A program made the position numbers and the translations under genes. This document shows, piece by piece, positions 17,316-25,550 of a stretch of 64,000 nt of DNA. Location of the stretch: contig NZ_JMIP02000014.1 of NCBI RefSeq assembly GCF_000691505.1, positions 605,755 through 669,754 of the forward strand. The letters are read 5' to 3'. Numbering within the stretch: position 1 is the stretch's first letter; each line of letters opens with the position of its first letter. Below the pieces are notes generated by a model. That model was given only the letters and a program-made list of their open reading frames with translations, ran no database searches and was not told the DNA's origin. Source of the DNA: Halostagnicola sp. A56. GTDB taxonomy: Archaea > Halobacteriota > Halobacteria > Halobacteriales > Natrialbaceae.

Positions 17316-18158
17316 ATGGACGCCGAGGAGGAGCTCACGGTCGGGATCGTCGCCCAGCGAAACAACGACCGAGCGCAGTCGCTGGCGACCCGATTGGTCG
17401 ACGCGCTCGAGCGCGAGGGCGTCGTGGCGGTCGTCGACGACGAGACCGGCGACGCACTCGGGAAGCGCTGCGTTCCCGTCGAGCGCATGAACGAATTCGA
17501 CCTGGTCGTGAGCATCGGCGGCGACGGGACGTTCCTGTTCGTCGCCCGCGAGGCCGGCGACGCGCCGATCGTCGGCGTCAACCTCGGCGAAGTTGGCTTT
17601 CTCAACGCCGTCACCCCGGAGAGCGCGCTCGAGGCGGTCACGTCGCTGGTCGCCGAACGCCGCGATACTGGCTCGATCGGCGGTCGAGCTGTAAAGCGAC
17701 TCCGGGCGAGCGGCGATGGGTGGACGCTCGAGTCGGCGCTCAACGAAGTGGTCGTCCACGGGCCGAAACGAGGGAGCGGGGGCGGCGCGACGATCGAGAT
17801 CTTCGTCGACGGCCAGCGGTACGCCGAGAGCCATTCGGACGGCGTCCTCGTCGCGACGCCGACCGGGTCGACCGCCTACAACTTGAGCGAAGGGGGCCCG
17901 CTGGTGCACCCCGCAGTCGACTCCCTTATCGTCACGCAGATGGCCGCGACCGATCCGATGCCGCCGCTCGTGATCGATCACACGAGCGAACTCACGCTCA
18001 CCGTTCGCGACGCCGAGACGGCCTACGCGATCAGCGACGGCCGCAACAGACAGCGTCTCGAGCCGCCGACATCGGTAACGGTGACCACCGCGGACGATCC
18101 CGTGACGCTCGCCGGGCCTCCGGTGGACTTCTTCGAGGCGCTCGAGAAACTCGAGTGA
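17316..18158 (+). CDS. nadK: NAD kinase
   Basis: A 280-residue ATP/polyphosphate-NAD kinase that makes NADP. The signature GGDG is at 68-71 in VSIGGDGTFLFVAR. The NE/D motif is in LNEVVVHGPKR, and the glycine-rich ATP loop DGVLVATPTGSTAYNLSEGGP is intact. The start ATG at 17316 gives a normal length. The protein is cytosolic. No operon partner is present; the neighbours are divergent or convergent. Confidence 0.95.
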   Translation: MDAEEELTVGIVAQRNNDRAQSLATRLVDALEREGVVAVVDDETGDALGKRCVPVERMNEFDLVVSIGGDGTFLFVAREAGDAPIVGVNLGEVGFLNAVTPESALEAVTSLVAERRDTGSIGGRAVKRLRASGDGWTLESALNEVVVHGPKRGSGGGATIEIFVDGQRYAESHSDGVLVATPTGSTAYNLSEGGPLVHPAVDSLIVTQMAATDPMPPLVIDHTSELTLTVRDAETAYAISDGRNRQRLEPPTSVTVTTADDPVTLAGPPVDFFEALEKLE

Positions 18159-18206
18159 GATTCCTCCGGGCGGTTCGGATCGTTTCTCCGAACCGCTGGA
18201 AACGGT

Positions 18207-18833
18207 TCAGGACTGCTCGACGAGCCGCTGGAGGTGATCCGGCGGGAGCGCCCCGCTGGCTGCGGTTCCGTCGGCGACGAACGTCGGAACGCCTGTAATC
18301 CGCTTGCGGGAGGCGTGATCGAACGCGTCCTCGAGTTCAGCTTGGAGTTCGTCGTCCCCGGTCGCAGTTCGAACCTCGTCCGGCGGAAGATCGACGCTCG
18401 AAGCGAGTTCTGCGAGAACGTCCCCGTCGCCGATGTCGCGCCCGTCAGTCCAGAGCGCGTCGAAGATTGCCCGATCGAACGCCTCCCACTGCTCGGGGTA
18501 TTCCGTCTGCACGTACCACGAGGCCATCTGCGCCGGCAGCGAGTCGACCTCGGTCGCGAGCTCCTGGGCCATCTCGACGTCGTATTCCTCTTGCAGCCGC
18601 CTGACGTTCTGTTTCGCCTGCTCGAAGTAGTCGTCGTCCTTCCCGTCCGCAGCGGAGTGATCGATCGAGCCGTCGGGATTGCGTTTATCTCGCCGGAGGT
18701 CGAACGGATGCCACTCGAGTTCGAGCGGTTCCTCCCGACGCTCGCGGTACTGCTCGAGCGACGCTCTCCCGAGGTAACAAAACGGGCAGACGTAGTCGGA
18801 GTAGACGGTCAACTGATCCGGTGTCTCGCTCAT
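18207..18833 (-). CDS. DsbA-family oxidoreductase (FrnE-like)
   Basis: A 208-residue thioredoxin-fold protein with the active-site CPFC at 16-19 (YSDYVCPFCYLGR) and a helical insertion domain. The cis-Pro loop is ITGVPTFVADG near residue 180. The FrnE group lacks a signal peptide, as here, so it works in the cytoplasm as a thiol-disulfide oxidoreductase or isomerase. It ends 48 bp from the NAD kinase stop, transcribed convergently. Confidence 0.9.
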   Translation of the reverse strand: MSETPDQLTVYSDYVCPFCYLGRASLEQYRERREEPLELEWHPFDLRRDKRNPDGSIDHSAADGKDDDYFEQAKQNVRRLQEEYDVEMAQELATEVDSLPAQMASWYVQTEYPEQWEAFDRAIFDALWTDGRDIGDGDVLAELASSVDLPPDEVRTATGDDELQAELEDAFDHASRKRITGVPTFVADGTAASGALPPDHLQRLVEQS

Positions 18834-18963
18834 GGCCGTCCTAACGGACCGTCACGGAAAAGTCGATAGCTCCCGGAAATCCCGGTCGCGAGTCGTCCTC
18901 GAGCGAGCAGATTGGAGATCGCCCACGAATCAGTCGCAACGAGTAGCGGTGACGGAGACCGCG

Positions 18964-19770
18964 TCAGCTATTGTCGGCGTCGGACTCACTGGTCCCGACG
19001 GGGTCGCCAGGCTCCGTGGCTTCTGTGGCTCCACTCGACTCGCCCGACTCGCCCGACTCGCTCGAGTCGATCGCCGCCGTCGCCGGCAGGTTCGGGTCCC
19101 GCCACGGGTTCCGCCCGTAGGCTGGAAGTTCGTCCTCGAGTTGCTCCTCGAGCACGCGTCGGAGCCGGTTGAGGCTGGTCGTATCGAGGCCGTGTTCCGC
19201 CGCCAGTCGCTCGAACGTCGGTTCGTCGGTGATATCGTGGGCCCGGTACTGCCCGAAGAGCTCTTCCATCCGTTCGGGAGACAGCGACGCCGCGTCGACG
19301 TCGTCCAGCCCGAAGTACGCCTGTCGGTCGCGGTCGACGACGTGGCGGATGACGACCAGTGCGACCGTCGGGATCGCTCGCTGGCTGCCGAACGCCGTCA
19401 GGTCGATCTCGTCCATCACTCCGAGCGCGAGGTCACGTTGCCACGGCGTCACCTCGAGTGCGTTGCACAGCGCCTGAGCCGTCCGGAGACGGTCGAGGCG
19501 GTGGGCGCGTTCGGCGTAGCCGGGCGTCGCCCCGTGTTGCTCGTCGTGCAGTCGGCGGACGCGATCCGAGAGTTCCGCCTCGGGCGATTCCGCGCGGCCG
19601 ATGACGGTCGCACTCGGCGTCACGACGCCCCACTGGCGCACGGAGGCGTCTCGCTGCAGCGCCGCTCGAGAGACCGATCCCGCACCCGCGCGACTCTCGA
19701 GACGGCGTCGCGGCGCGTGCTCTCCGGTCCCGGCTCGCTCGAGGCGCGTTCCGGCGTCACCGTCGTGCAT
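18964..19770 (-). CDS. RNA polymerase subunit epsilon-like protein
   Basis: A 268-residue protein resembling the haloarchaeal protein annotated as DNA-directed RNA polymerase subunit epsilon: the N-terminus MHDGDAGTRLERAG, the basic segment SRAALQRDASVRQWGVVTPS, and a cyclin-like helical repeat domain (HRLDRLRTAQALCNALEVTPWQRD). The helical domain resembles TFIIB cyclin folds. The C-terminal 50 residues are low-complexity acidic (ESGESGESSGATEATE). The role in transcription is by family annotation only. The identification is from memory of the family and not certain. Confidence 0.6.
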   Translation of the reverse strand: MHDGDAGTRLERAGTGEHAPRRRLESRAGAGSVSRAALQRDASVRQWGVVTPSATVIGRAESPEAELSDRVRRLHDEQHGATPGYAERAHRLDRLRTAQALCNALEVTPWQRDLALGVMDEIDLTAFGSQRAIPTVALVVIRHVVDRDRQAYFGLDDVDAASLSPERMEELFGQYRAHDITDEPTFERLAAEHGLDTTSLNRLRRVLEEQLEDELPAYGRNPWRDPNLPATAAIDSSESGESGESSGATEATEPGDPVGTSESDADNS

Positions 19771-19928
19771 CTCGTTCGTGGCTCACACGTAGAGAGGGAA
19801 AAACCCTCGCTCGAATCGGAGAAGCTGTTAGCGAAACTTCACGTAGCGCTGATAGATTTAGAAGGTCGATGATAACACAGAGCGCACCCGCCCGGGGATC
19901 GATATCTCCGAAAAGCTCCTCGTATCTC

Positions 19929-20052
19929 GTTAGAACTTTGCAGCGACGATTCCGCTGAGTTCGAACTCGTCCACTGACGATTCCGACCGCGTTAGAACTT
20001 TGCAGCGACGATTCCGCTGAGTTCGAACTCGTCCACTGACGATTCCGACCGC
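19929..20052. repeat. 62-bp tandem duplication of a gene 3' end
   Basis: Two near-identical 62-bp units start at 19929 and 19991, and the real gene end starts a third partial match at 20053. On the minus strand each unit reads SSVDEFELSGIVAAKF then a stop, which resembles the C-terminus of the adjacent gene (ADGTVAAEF-stop). The period is not divisible by three, so the copies are not translated as one protein. It looks like a duplicated 3' remnant of a paralogue. Confidence 0.8.
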
Positions 20053-20053
20053 G

Positions 20054-20632
20054 TTAGAACTCCGCAGCGACGGTTCCGTCCGCGTCGAGGTCGATCACGC
20101 CGTCGAAGCGGTCGCGAAACGCGTCGACAATCTCGTCGTCGTGGACCTCTTCGGAGACGTGAAAGAGCCCGATTGCGTCGTACTCCGCGAGTAATTCGAG
20201 GATCGAATCGACGGCATCGAGAGCTGCTTCGTCGTCGGCGTAGTAGGCGAGTTCCGTGACCGAGTCGATGCTGACGCGGAGTTTTCCCTCGTGCTCGTCG
20301 AGGAAGCCTTCAATGTGCTCGAGGATGCCGTCGATGTCGTCCGGTGCGCTGACGTAGTGGACGGTATCACTCGAGCGGCGGGAGTGCCCTCGTTCGATAC
20401 TCAGCGTGTCGAGTATCTCCGCGGATTTCTCGTCGACGTCGTAGTACTCGAGTTTCTGTCGTACCTCGCGGGCGGTCGTTCGCGTCGAGACGACTAGAAA
20501 CTTGTCGGTATCTGTCTTGAAAAACTCCGTGTCGATTCGGTCGGTTTCGCCCGTGCTCGGATGAAGAAGTAGTACGCCGGTACCGCCCGGGACCGTCGGC
20601 GGTGTCTCATCGATGTCGAGAGTATACTCCAT
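20054..20632 (-). CDS. KaiC-like (RecA-fold) haloarchaeal protein without Walker A
   Basis: A 192-residue acidic protein, starting at MEYTLDIDETPP. It has the strand-helix order of a RecA/KaiC-like fold (GTGVLLLHPSTGETDRIDTEF, KLRVSIDSVTELAYY, AIGLFHVSEEVHD) but no P-loop lysine, so it should not hydrolyse ATP in the usual way. Similar single-domain haloarchaeal proteins are presumed to bind partners in signalling. A 32-bp tandem repeat lies 56 bp upstream of its start, and copies of its 3' end lie just downstream. Function unknown. Confidence 0.7.
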   Translation of the reverse strand: MEYTLDIDETPPTVPGGTGVLLLHPSTGETDRIDTEFFKTDTDKFLVVSTRTTAREVRQKLEYYDVDEKSAEILDTLSIERGHSRRSSDTVHYVSAPDDIDGILEHIEGFLDEHEGKLRVSIDSVTELAYYADDEAALDAVDSILELLAEYDAIGLFHVSEEVHDDEIVDAFRDRFDGVIDLDADGTVAAEF

Positions 20633-20687
20633 ATTGAGGGTATCAACTTCCGGGATCGACTTAAGCGTGCGGATGTATCGAACGTGG

Positions 20688-20811
20688 TAGGTCCGCGAGC
20701 GCCGAGACTGCGCAGGCTGTAGGTCTGCGATCGCCGAGACTGCGCAGGCTGTAGGTCTGCGATCGCCGAGACTGCGCAGGCTGTAGGTCTGCGATCGCCG
20801 AGACTGCACAG
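20688..20811. repeat. 32-bp tandem repeat upstream of the KaiC-like gene
   Basis: Four copies of a 32-bp unit start at 20688, 20720, 20752 and 20784; the middle two are identical and the first and last diverge. Each unit holds two self-complementary words, CGATCG and CTGCGCAG. The repeats lie 56-180 bp upstream of the gene start on the minus strand. They are contiguous with no spacers, so this is not a CRISPR. Possible multi-site operator; function not known. Confidence 0.85.
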
Positions 20812-20916
20812 ATCGCGAGTGCTATGGGAAAAGGGCGAGAGGTGGGACAGCTTACGGCTGGTCTCCGTCCGATGCCCAGGGACGTGTATCAGCCGGGACC
20901 TCTCTACACTCTATTT

Positions 20917-20932
20917 TTTAGGCAAGCCTAAA
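20917..20932. promoter_or_regulatory. DtxR-type iron-box-like palindrome
   Basis: TTTAGGC-AA-GCCTAAA is a perfect 7-bp inverted repeat, embedded in an AT-rich TATA-like stretch. DtxR/IdeR/SirR-family repressors in bacteria and haloarchaea bind palindromes of the TTAGG...CCTAA type at metal-uptake promoters. No iron-uptake gene is adjacent, so the site is orphaned, or controls a small RNA or the methyltransferase. The match to the motif is seen; regulation is inferred. Confidence 0.5.
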
Positions 20933-21116
20933 GTATCTGTCGGTCGATTCCACCCCTGTTTTCACGGCGCCGTACACAGCTGCTTTTTCGGTCACCGCCC
21001 CCCGTTCTCACAACGGCTCGTGCGGTCGTCTGTCGCCGTCTCGGAGCAGCCCAGTGATGCGAACGCGAGTCCAGCGATGCGAACGCGTTTTGTCGTTCGC
21101 GCCGTATCGTCACTCC

Positions 21117-21797
21117 ATGAGCGTTCGCGAGGAGTTCGACGAGTGGGCCACGGACGGCCGCGACAAGGGAATGGAGGATCGCCACTGGCACACTGCAAAG
21201 CACGCGCTCGCCAGGATGCCGGTCGAGCCCGGCGACACCGTCCTCGATCTCGGCTGTGGCAGCGGGTATGCCGGCCGTGCGATTCGCGATACCAACGACG
21301 CGGGCCGTGTCTACGGACTGGACGGATCTCCGGAAATGGCGTCGAACGCTGCAACCTACACGTCCGACCCGCAGGTTGGATTCGTCGTCGGCGACTTCGG
21401 CTCGCTGCCGTTCGAGACGAACTCGATCGATCACGTCTGGTCGATGGAAGCGTTTTACTACGCGGCGGATCCCCACGAGACCGTAGCGGAGATCGCCCGC
21501 GTGCTCGCGCCCGGCGGAACCTTCTACTGCGCCGTGAACTACTACGAGGAGAACGTCCACTCTCACGAGTGGCAGGAGTTCATCTCCGTCGAGATGACCC
21601 GCTGGTCTCGCGAGCAGTATCGAGACGCCTTCCGCGCGGCGGGTCTCTCGGTCGCGGCCCAGGACAACATTCCGGATCGCGAGATCACGATCCCGGCCGA
21701 AGCCGAGTTCCCGATCGACGACTGGGACACTCGAGACGCGATGATCGAACGATACCGGGAGTACGGTACTCTCCTCACCGTCGGCGTCGCACTCTGA
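21117..21797 (+). CDS. SAM-dependent class I methyltransferase
   Basis: A 226-residue methyltransferase. SAM motif I is VLDLGCGSGYAG (near residues 43-54), the acidic loop is VYGLDGSPEM, and the post-motif is PFETNSIDHVWSMEAFYYAADP followed by LAPGGTFYCAVNYYEEN. It resembles small-molecule or ubiquinone-type methyltransferases (Methyltransf_11). The start at MSVREEFDEWATDGRDKGME is the family-like N-terminus; the upstream in-frame Met adds an untypical arginine-rich tail. Substrate unknown. Confidence 0.85.
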   Translation: MSVREEFDEWATDGRDKGMEDRHWHTAKHALARMPVEPGDTVLDLGCGSGYAGRAIRDTNDAGRVYGLDGSPEMASNAATYTSDPQVGFVVGDFGSLPFETNSIDHVWSMEAFYYAADPHETVAEIARVLAPGGTFYCAVNYYEENVHSHEWQEFISVEMTRWSREQYRDAFRAAGLSVAAQDNIPDREITIPAEAEFPIDDWDTRDAMIERYREYGTLLTVGVAL

Positions 21798-21956
21798 GCG
21801 TTCGAACCCCTCTATTTCCACTCGAGATCGTGTCAGCCCGCACAAACCGGCAGACAACGATCGAACGCTATCTTTCCGAGATGCGATCGCTCGAGTCGAA
21901 ATGGTCCTCTTTTCCCACCGTGAAACCATCCTCTCTTCCCAACGTGTGATGGGTCA

Positions 21957-22532
21957 CTACTCGAATCGTTCGCCCGCCGGAATCGTCACCCCGAGCCAGT
22001 TCTCCTCGGGCGGGAGCGGACAGTCGAACGTCTCGCTGTAGGCACAAAACGGCGTGTACGCCAGGTTCAGATCGAGGACGACCTCGTCGCCGTCCTCGAA
22101 CTCTCGATCAGGCGACAGTTCCATGTATCGTCCCCCCTCGTACGTCTGCTGGCCGGTCGTCTTGTCCCGAAACGGGATAAACAGCGGCTCTTCTTCGGGT
22201 CGTTCCATCTGATAGGCTGCGAGTTCATAGGTCCCGTCGGACAGCTCCGGGTCGTCTCGCTTGAGGTCGAACGAGAGCGTCGCGACTCGGAGGTATCTGA
22301 CCTCTCTCCCCGTTGTCGTGTCCATCGTCACTGGATTGGGATCGTCGTGGACTGACACGGTCGCGTGAACTCGGTAGTCGGCGTCCGGATCGAAGTACTC
22401 GAGCCCGGAGAACGCCTCGCGCTCTTCTGGTGGAATCGGCGACTGGGGATGCTCGGCGAAGAACTCGTCTTTCTCGTCGCGTTTGTCCTCGAGTTCCGCT
22501 CGCCACGTATTGACATCGAACGAATCGTTCAT
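21957..22532 (-). CDS. DUF1684 family protein
   Basis: A 191-residue full-length DUF1684 protein. Recognisable signatures are an N-terminal helix followed by FFAEHPQSPIPPEER, the strand with YRVHATVSV, and the C-terminal block DLNLAYTPFCAYSETFDCPLPP, where two Cys and the NPPCAY-like motif of the family lie. DUF1684 has no established function; it is a soluble beta-rich protein found in bacteria and haloarchaea. Confidence 0.85.
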   Translation of the reverse strand: MNDSFDVNTWRAELEDKRDEKDEFFAEHPQSPIPPEEREAFSGLEYFDPDADYRVHATVSVHDDPNPVTMDTTTGREVRYLRVATLSFDLKRDDPELSDGTYELAAYQMERPEEEPLFIPFRDKTTGQQTYEGGRYMELSPDREFEDGDEVVLDLNLAYTPFCAYSETFDCPLPPEENWLGVTIPAGERFE

Positions 22533-22612
22533 AGGAATCGTACCGGCCGCTGACTCGAGTGGGTTGTGGTTTCGAAGTCGGATGCGGTCGAAAGCGACCG
22601 ACGAATCGATCG

Positions 22613-22852
22613 CTACTCGGTGATCGTGAGGATACCGTTTTTCACCGAGACGTCGCTCGCGTCGGCCGGCAGTTCGAACTCGAACTGCTCGTCGCCGGTA
22701 ACGACGATCGCCGTGTCGTCGATCACGTCGATCGTGATGTCGCCTGCCCCAACGCCGAAATCGACCGCGATTACCGCGCTGTCGTCGTAGTCGTAGGTCC
22801 GAACGGTGGCTCCGTGTCGGTCGACGTCTCGCAGTTGTTTTGGGACTCTCAT
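22613..22852 (-). CDS. Small Hsp20/CS-like beta-sandwich protein
   Basis: A 79-residue protein that is almost only an alpha-crystallin/CS-type beta sandwich: YDYDDSAVIAVDFGVGAGD, then VIDDTAIVVTGDEQFEFELP and the closing strands VKNGILTITE, the last matching the NGxLxI motif of Hsp20. It lacks N- and C-terminal extensions, so oligomerisation is unlikely. Haloarchaea carry a family of such minimal domains of unknown role. It sits just upstream of the degenerate 28-bp repeat. Confidence 0.7.
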   Translation of the reverse strand: MRVPKQLRDVDRHGATVRTYDYDDSAVIAVDFGVGAGDITIDVIDDTAIVVTGDEQFEFELPADASDVSVKNGILTITE

Positions 22853-22931
22853 ACCATCCCTAGGTGTCCGAGACGTGTAAGCCCCACGCTGGCAGTATCA
22901 CCCTCCGATTTCTCGGCACGTCGTCTCTCAG

Positions 22932-23043
22932 TGTTGGGATTTTTGTACCGCCCAGCAGGTGCTGGAATTTCTGCACCGTTCGGCGGGTGTTGTGATTCCT
23001 GTATCGTTCAGTGGGTATTGAGATTTTGTATCGTTTAGCGGGC
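22932..23043. repeat. Degenerate 28-bp tandem repeat before the helicase gene
   Basis: Four contiguous copies of a 27-28-bp unit (consensus near TGTTGTGATTTCTGTATCGT followed by TCAGCGGG), differing from each other at several positions. It fills the gap between the CS-like gene and the helicase start. End positions are approximate to a few bases. No spacers, so not CRISPR. Possibly a protein-binding array or a decayed minisatellite. Confidence 0.7.
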
Positions 23044-23102
23044 GAGTGTTTATACCGGAAGCCGCTCCTATCGAGGTCCGTCAACGATATGGACAACCGA
23101 CG

Positions 23103-25493
23103 ATGAATACGGACACCATGACGAACTGGCGCTCGGTGTTCGGTCACCCGACCCCCTACGACGAGCAGGTCGACGGCATCGAGTCCGCCATCGAAACCGC
23201 TCGAGACGGCGGCTACACCGTGATCGAGGGGGCCTGTGGCACCGGCAAGACGATGATCGCGCTCACGGCGGGGATCGATCTGGTCCGCGATCCCGACAGC
23301 GACTACGAGCGCGTGTTCGTCCTCACGAGCGTCAAACAACAGCTCCACCAGTTCGAGAAGGACCTCGAGACGATAAACGAGAACCTGCCCAGCGACTGGG
23401 ATCCGGTCTCCGGACTCACCCTCGTCGGGAAGGCGGACGTCTGTCCGTACAATCGCGAGGGGACGGGAGGTATCGACGACGGAAACGTCTACGACCGCTG
23501 TGAGTCGCTTCGAGATCGGACTCGAGCGCTGACCGGCGAGGGCGGGTCCACGACGGCCGGGACCCTCGCCTCGCGTGCACGAAGTCAACAGATCGGACTC
23601 GCCGACAGCGGGTCCCGTGGCGGGTCGGCGAACTTCCTCGAGACCGCCGGTGAAGCGACGCCGTATCCGCCGGACATGCCCGAGTACGACGACGGCGGGC
23701 CGGCCGGGAGCGAGGTCGAGTACTGCCCGTTCTACGCGCAGTACCTCGAGGATCTCCCAGAGGACGGCAGCGACGGTGACGCCGCCGAAGCGGTCCCCTT
23801 CGATTTCACCGAGACGGGGCTCGTGACCCCCGAGGATCTGGTTGGACTCTCGGCCAGCCGCGGAACCTGTCCGCACTCGGTGATGGGTGCCGTGCTCGGT
23901 CACGTCGAGGTCGTCATCGGGAACTACTACCACGCGTTCGACCCGACGACGACCTCGTCCTTTACCGGCGCGCTGCTGGACGATTCGACGTTCGTCGTCT
24001 GCGACGAAGCGCACATGTTAGAACCTCGCGTTCGCAACCTCGTGAGCGACGGGGTCGCCGACCGGACGCTGCGAGACGCGGAGACGGAACTCTCGCGCGT
24101 GATCCAGCCGGTTCGCCAGGAACGGCAGGGGAGACGGGCGGAGGGCGGGTCCAAGACGGCGGATGCCGATCTCGTACGCGGCGAACTCGCCGATAGCGAC
24201 GTTTCGTACGACGAACTCGAGCGGACCCTCGAGTTCGTTCAGGATCTACGCGGCGAACTCGCTCGTCGCGTCGAGGCTCACCTCGATAGGGAGTACGGGA
24301 ACTGGAAGGCGGATCTAACCCAACTCGAGGACGACGAAATTCCGCTTCGAGACCCCGCCACACCGTCCGAAGACGAACTGAGCGAGTGGGCATCTCGAGC
24401 GGGCTACAGCGACGCGGTGTGGGTTCGTGCGGAGGCGGTCGGCGCGGTCGTCGAACGAATTTTGAACAGCGCAGAAGACGAGGAGCGAACTCGTTCGATG
24501 CCCGCCGCCGGCCGTCTGTTCGGCGAGTGGTACCGTCGCGGCCACACCGACTACTTCAGGGAAATCGAACTCGAGCGGACGTGGAACGAGATGGAGCCCC
24601 AGGATTCCTGGCGGCGGGCCTACACCGCTCGAATCGCCCTGCACAACTGCGTCCCGAGCGACGCCATCGGCTCGCAGCTCTCGTCGTTCGGCGGCGGCGT
24701 CCTCATGAGCGCGACCCTCGAGCCGATGGACGCGTTCACGGAGGTGACGGGTCTCGAGTACCTCGAACGCGAGGAGGATCGGCCGGTGGTCACGCGCCAG
24801 TACGGCCTGCACTTCCCGGCGGAAAATCGCGAGAGCTTCGCGGTCGCCGCGCCGAAGTTCACCTACGAGAACAGGGGCCGACCCGGCGAGGAGAATCCGA
24901 CGCGCAGAAGCTACATCGACGCGCTCGAGCGCGTCGCCCGACTGCCGGGGAACGTGCTCGCCGGGATGCCCAGTTACGCCGAGGCCGAGTGGGCGGCGGG
25001 GGCGCTCGAGGACCGAATCGACAAACCCGTCCTGCTCGACGCCTCGAGTAGCGACGACGCCACCCAATCGCTGAAAGACGAGTTCTTCTCGGGCGACGGG
25101 AAGGTGCTGGTGACGAGCCTGCGGGGAACGCTCACGGAGGGTGTCGACTACCGCGGCGACCGACTGTCCGCCGCGGTCGTCTGTGGTGTCCCCATCGTCA
25201 ACACCTCGAGCCCTCGGACGAAGGCCGTTCGCCGCGCCTACGACGACGAGTTCGGCGACGGGTTCGAGTACGCGCTGACCGTCCCCGCCGTACGGAAAGC
25301 CCGACAGGCGATCGGTCGGGTCGTTCGAAGCCCCGAGGACGTCGGCGTTCGCGTGCTGCTCGACGAGCGCTACGCCCGCGACAGCTGGGATTCGGTCCGT
25401 CCCTATCTCGCCGCAGACGCGGAGTTCCAGCCGGTGAGTCCCGATATGCTCGAGTTCGGCCTCGACCAGTTTCGGTCGCGTCTCGAGCAGTAG
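23103..25493 (+). CDS. Fe-S superfamily 2 DNA helicase (XPD/DinG-like)
   Basis: About 796 residues. Walker A is EGACGTGKTM near residue 45 and motif II is DEAH (FVVCDEAHML). The Fe-S cluster Cys are spread in the inserted domain as DVCPYN, DRCESL, EYCPFY and GTCPHS, the four-Cys pattern of XPD/DinG helicases that unwind 5' to 3'. The C-terminal half has DEFFSGDGKVLVTSLRGTLTEGVDYRGDRL and the motif VI QAIGRVVRS. It acts in DNA repair or in resolving structures; the exact subgroup is unresolved. The start is either 23103 or 23118; the former is used. Confidence 0.9.
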   Translation: MNTDTMTNWRSVFGHPTPYDEQVDGIESAIETARDGGYTVIEGACGTGKTMIALTAGIDLVRDPDSDYERVFVLTSVKQQLHQFEKDLETINENLPSDWDPVSGLTLVGKADVCPYNREGTGGIDDGNVYDRCESLRDRTRALTGEGGSTTAGTLASRARSQQIGLADSGSRGGSANFLETAGEATPYPPDMPEYDDGGPAGSEVEYCPFYAQYLEDLPEDGSDGDAAEAVPFDFTETGLVTPEDLVGLSASRGTCPHSVMGAVLGHVEVVIGNYYHAFDPTTTSSFTGALLDDSTFVVCDEAHMLEPRVRNLVSDGVADRTLRDAETELSRVIQPVRQERQGRRAEGGSKTADADLVRGELADSDVSYDELERTLEFVQDLRGELARRVEAHLDREYGNWKADLTQLEDDEIPLRDPATPSEDELSEWASRAGYSDAVWVRAEAVGAVVERILNSAEDEERTRSMPAAGRLFGEWYRRGHTDYFREIELERTWNEMEPQDSWRRAYTARIALHNCVPSDAIGSQLSSFGGGVLMSATLEPMDAFTEVTGLEYLEREEDRPVVTRQYGLHFPAENRESFAVAAPKFTYENRGRPGEENPTRRSYIDALERVARLPGNVLAGMPSYAEAEWAAGALEDRIDKPVLLDASSSDDATQSLKDEFFSGDGKVLVTSLRGTLTEGVDYRGDRLSAAVVCGVPIVNTSSPRTKAVRRAYDDEFGDGFEYALTVPAVRKARQAIGRVVRSPEDVGVRVLLDERYARDSWDSVRPYLAADAEFQPVSPDMLEFGLDQFRSRLEQ

Positions 25494-25550
25494 GTGCTCG
25501 ATCCGTAAGTCACCGCATTCGACCAACTGTGGTTCGAGAACGCTATCGAA

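Larger units (their letters stand above)
20633..21116. other. Intergenic region with repeats and an iron-box-like palindrome
   Basis: A 484-bp gap between two divergent genes. Besides the 32-bp repeat (20688-20811) it contains the TTTAGGC-AA-GCCTAAA palindrome at 20917 and a direct repeat GATGCGAACGCG near 21055-21090. I see no supported ORF. The palindrome lies 185 bp before the methyltransferase start and 285 bp from the other gene. Confidence 0.5.

Noticed and set aside
20688..20811. Possible CRISPR array from 32-bp repeats
   Set aside because: The units are contiguous with no spacers, number only four, and no cas genes are near.
22932..23043. Possible CRISPR from 28-bp repeats
   Set aside because: Degenerate, contiguous and without spacers.
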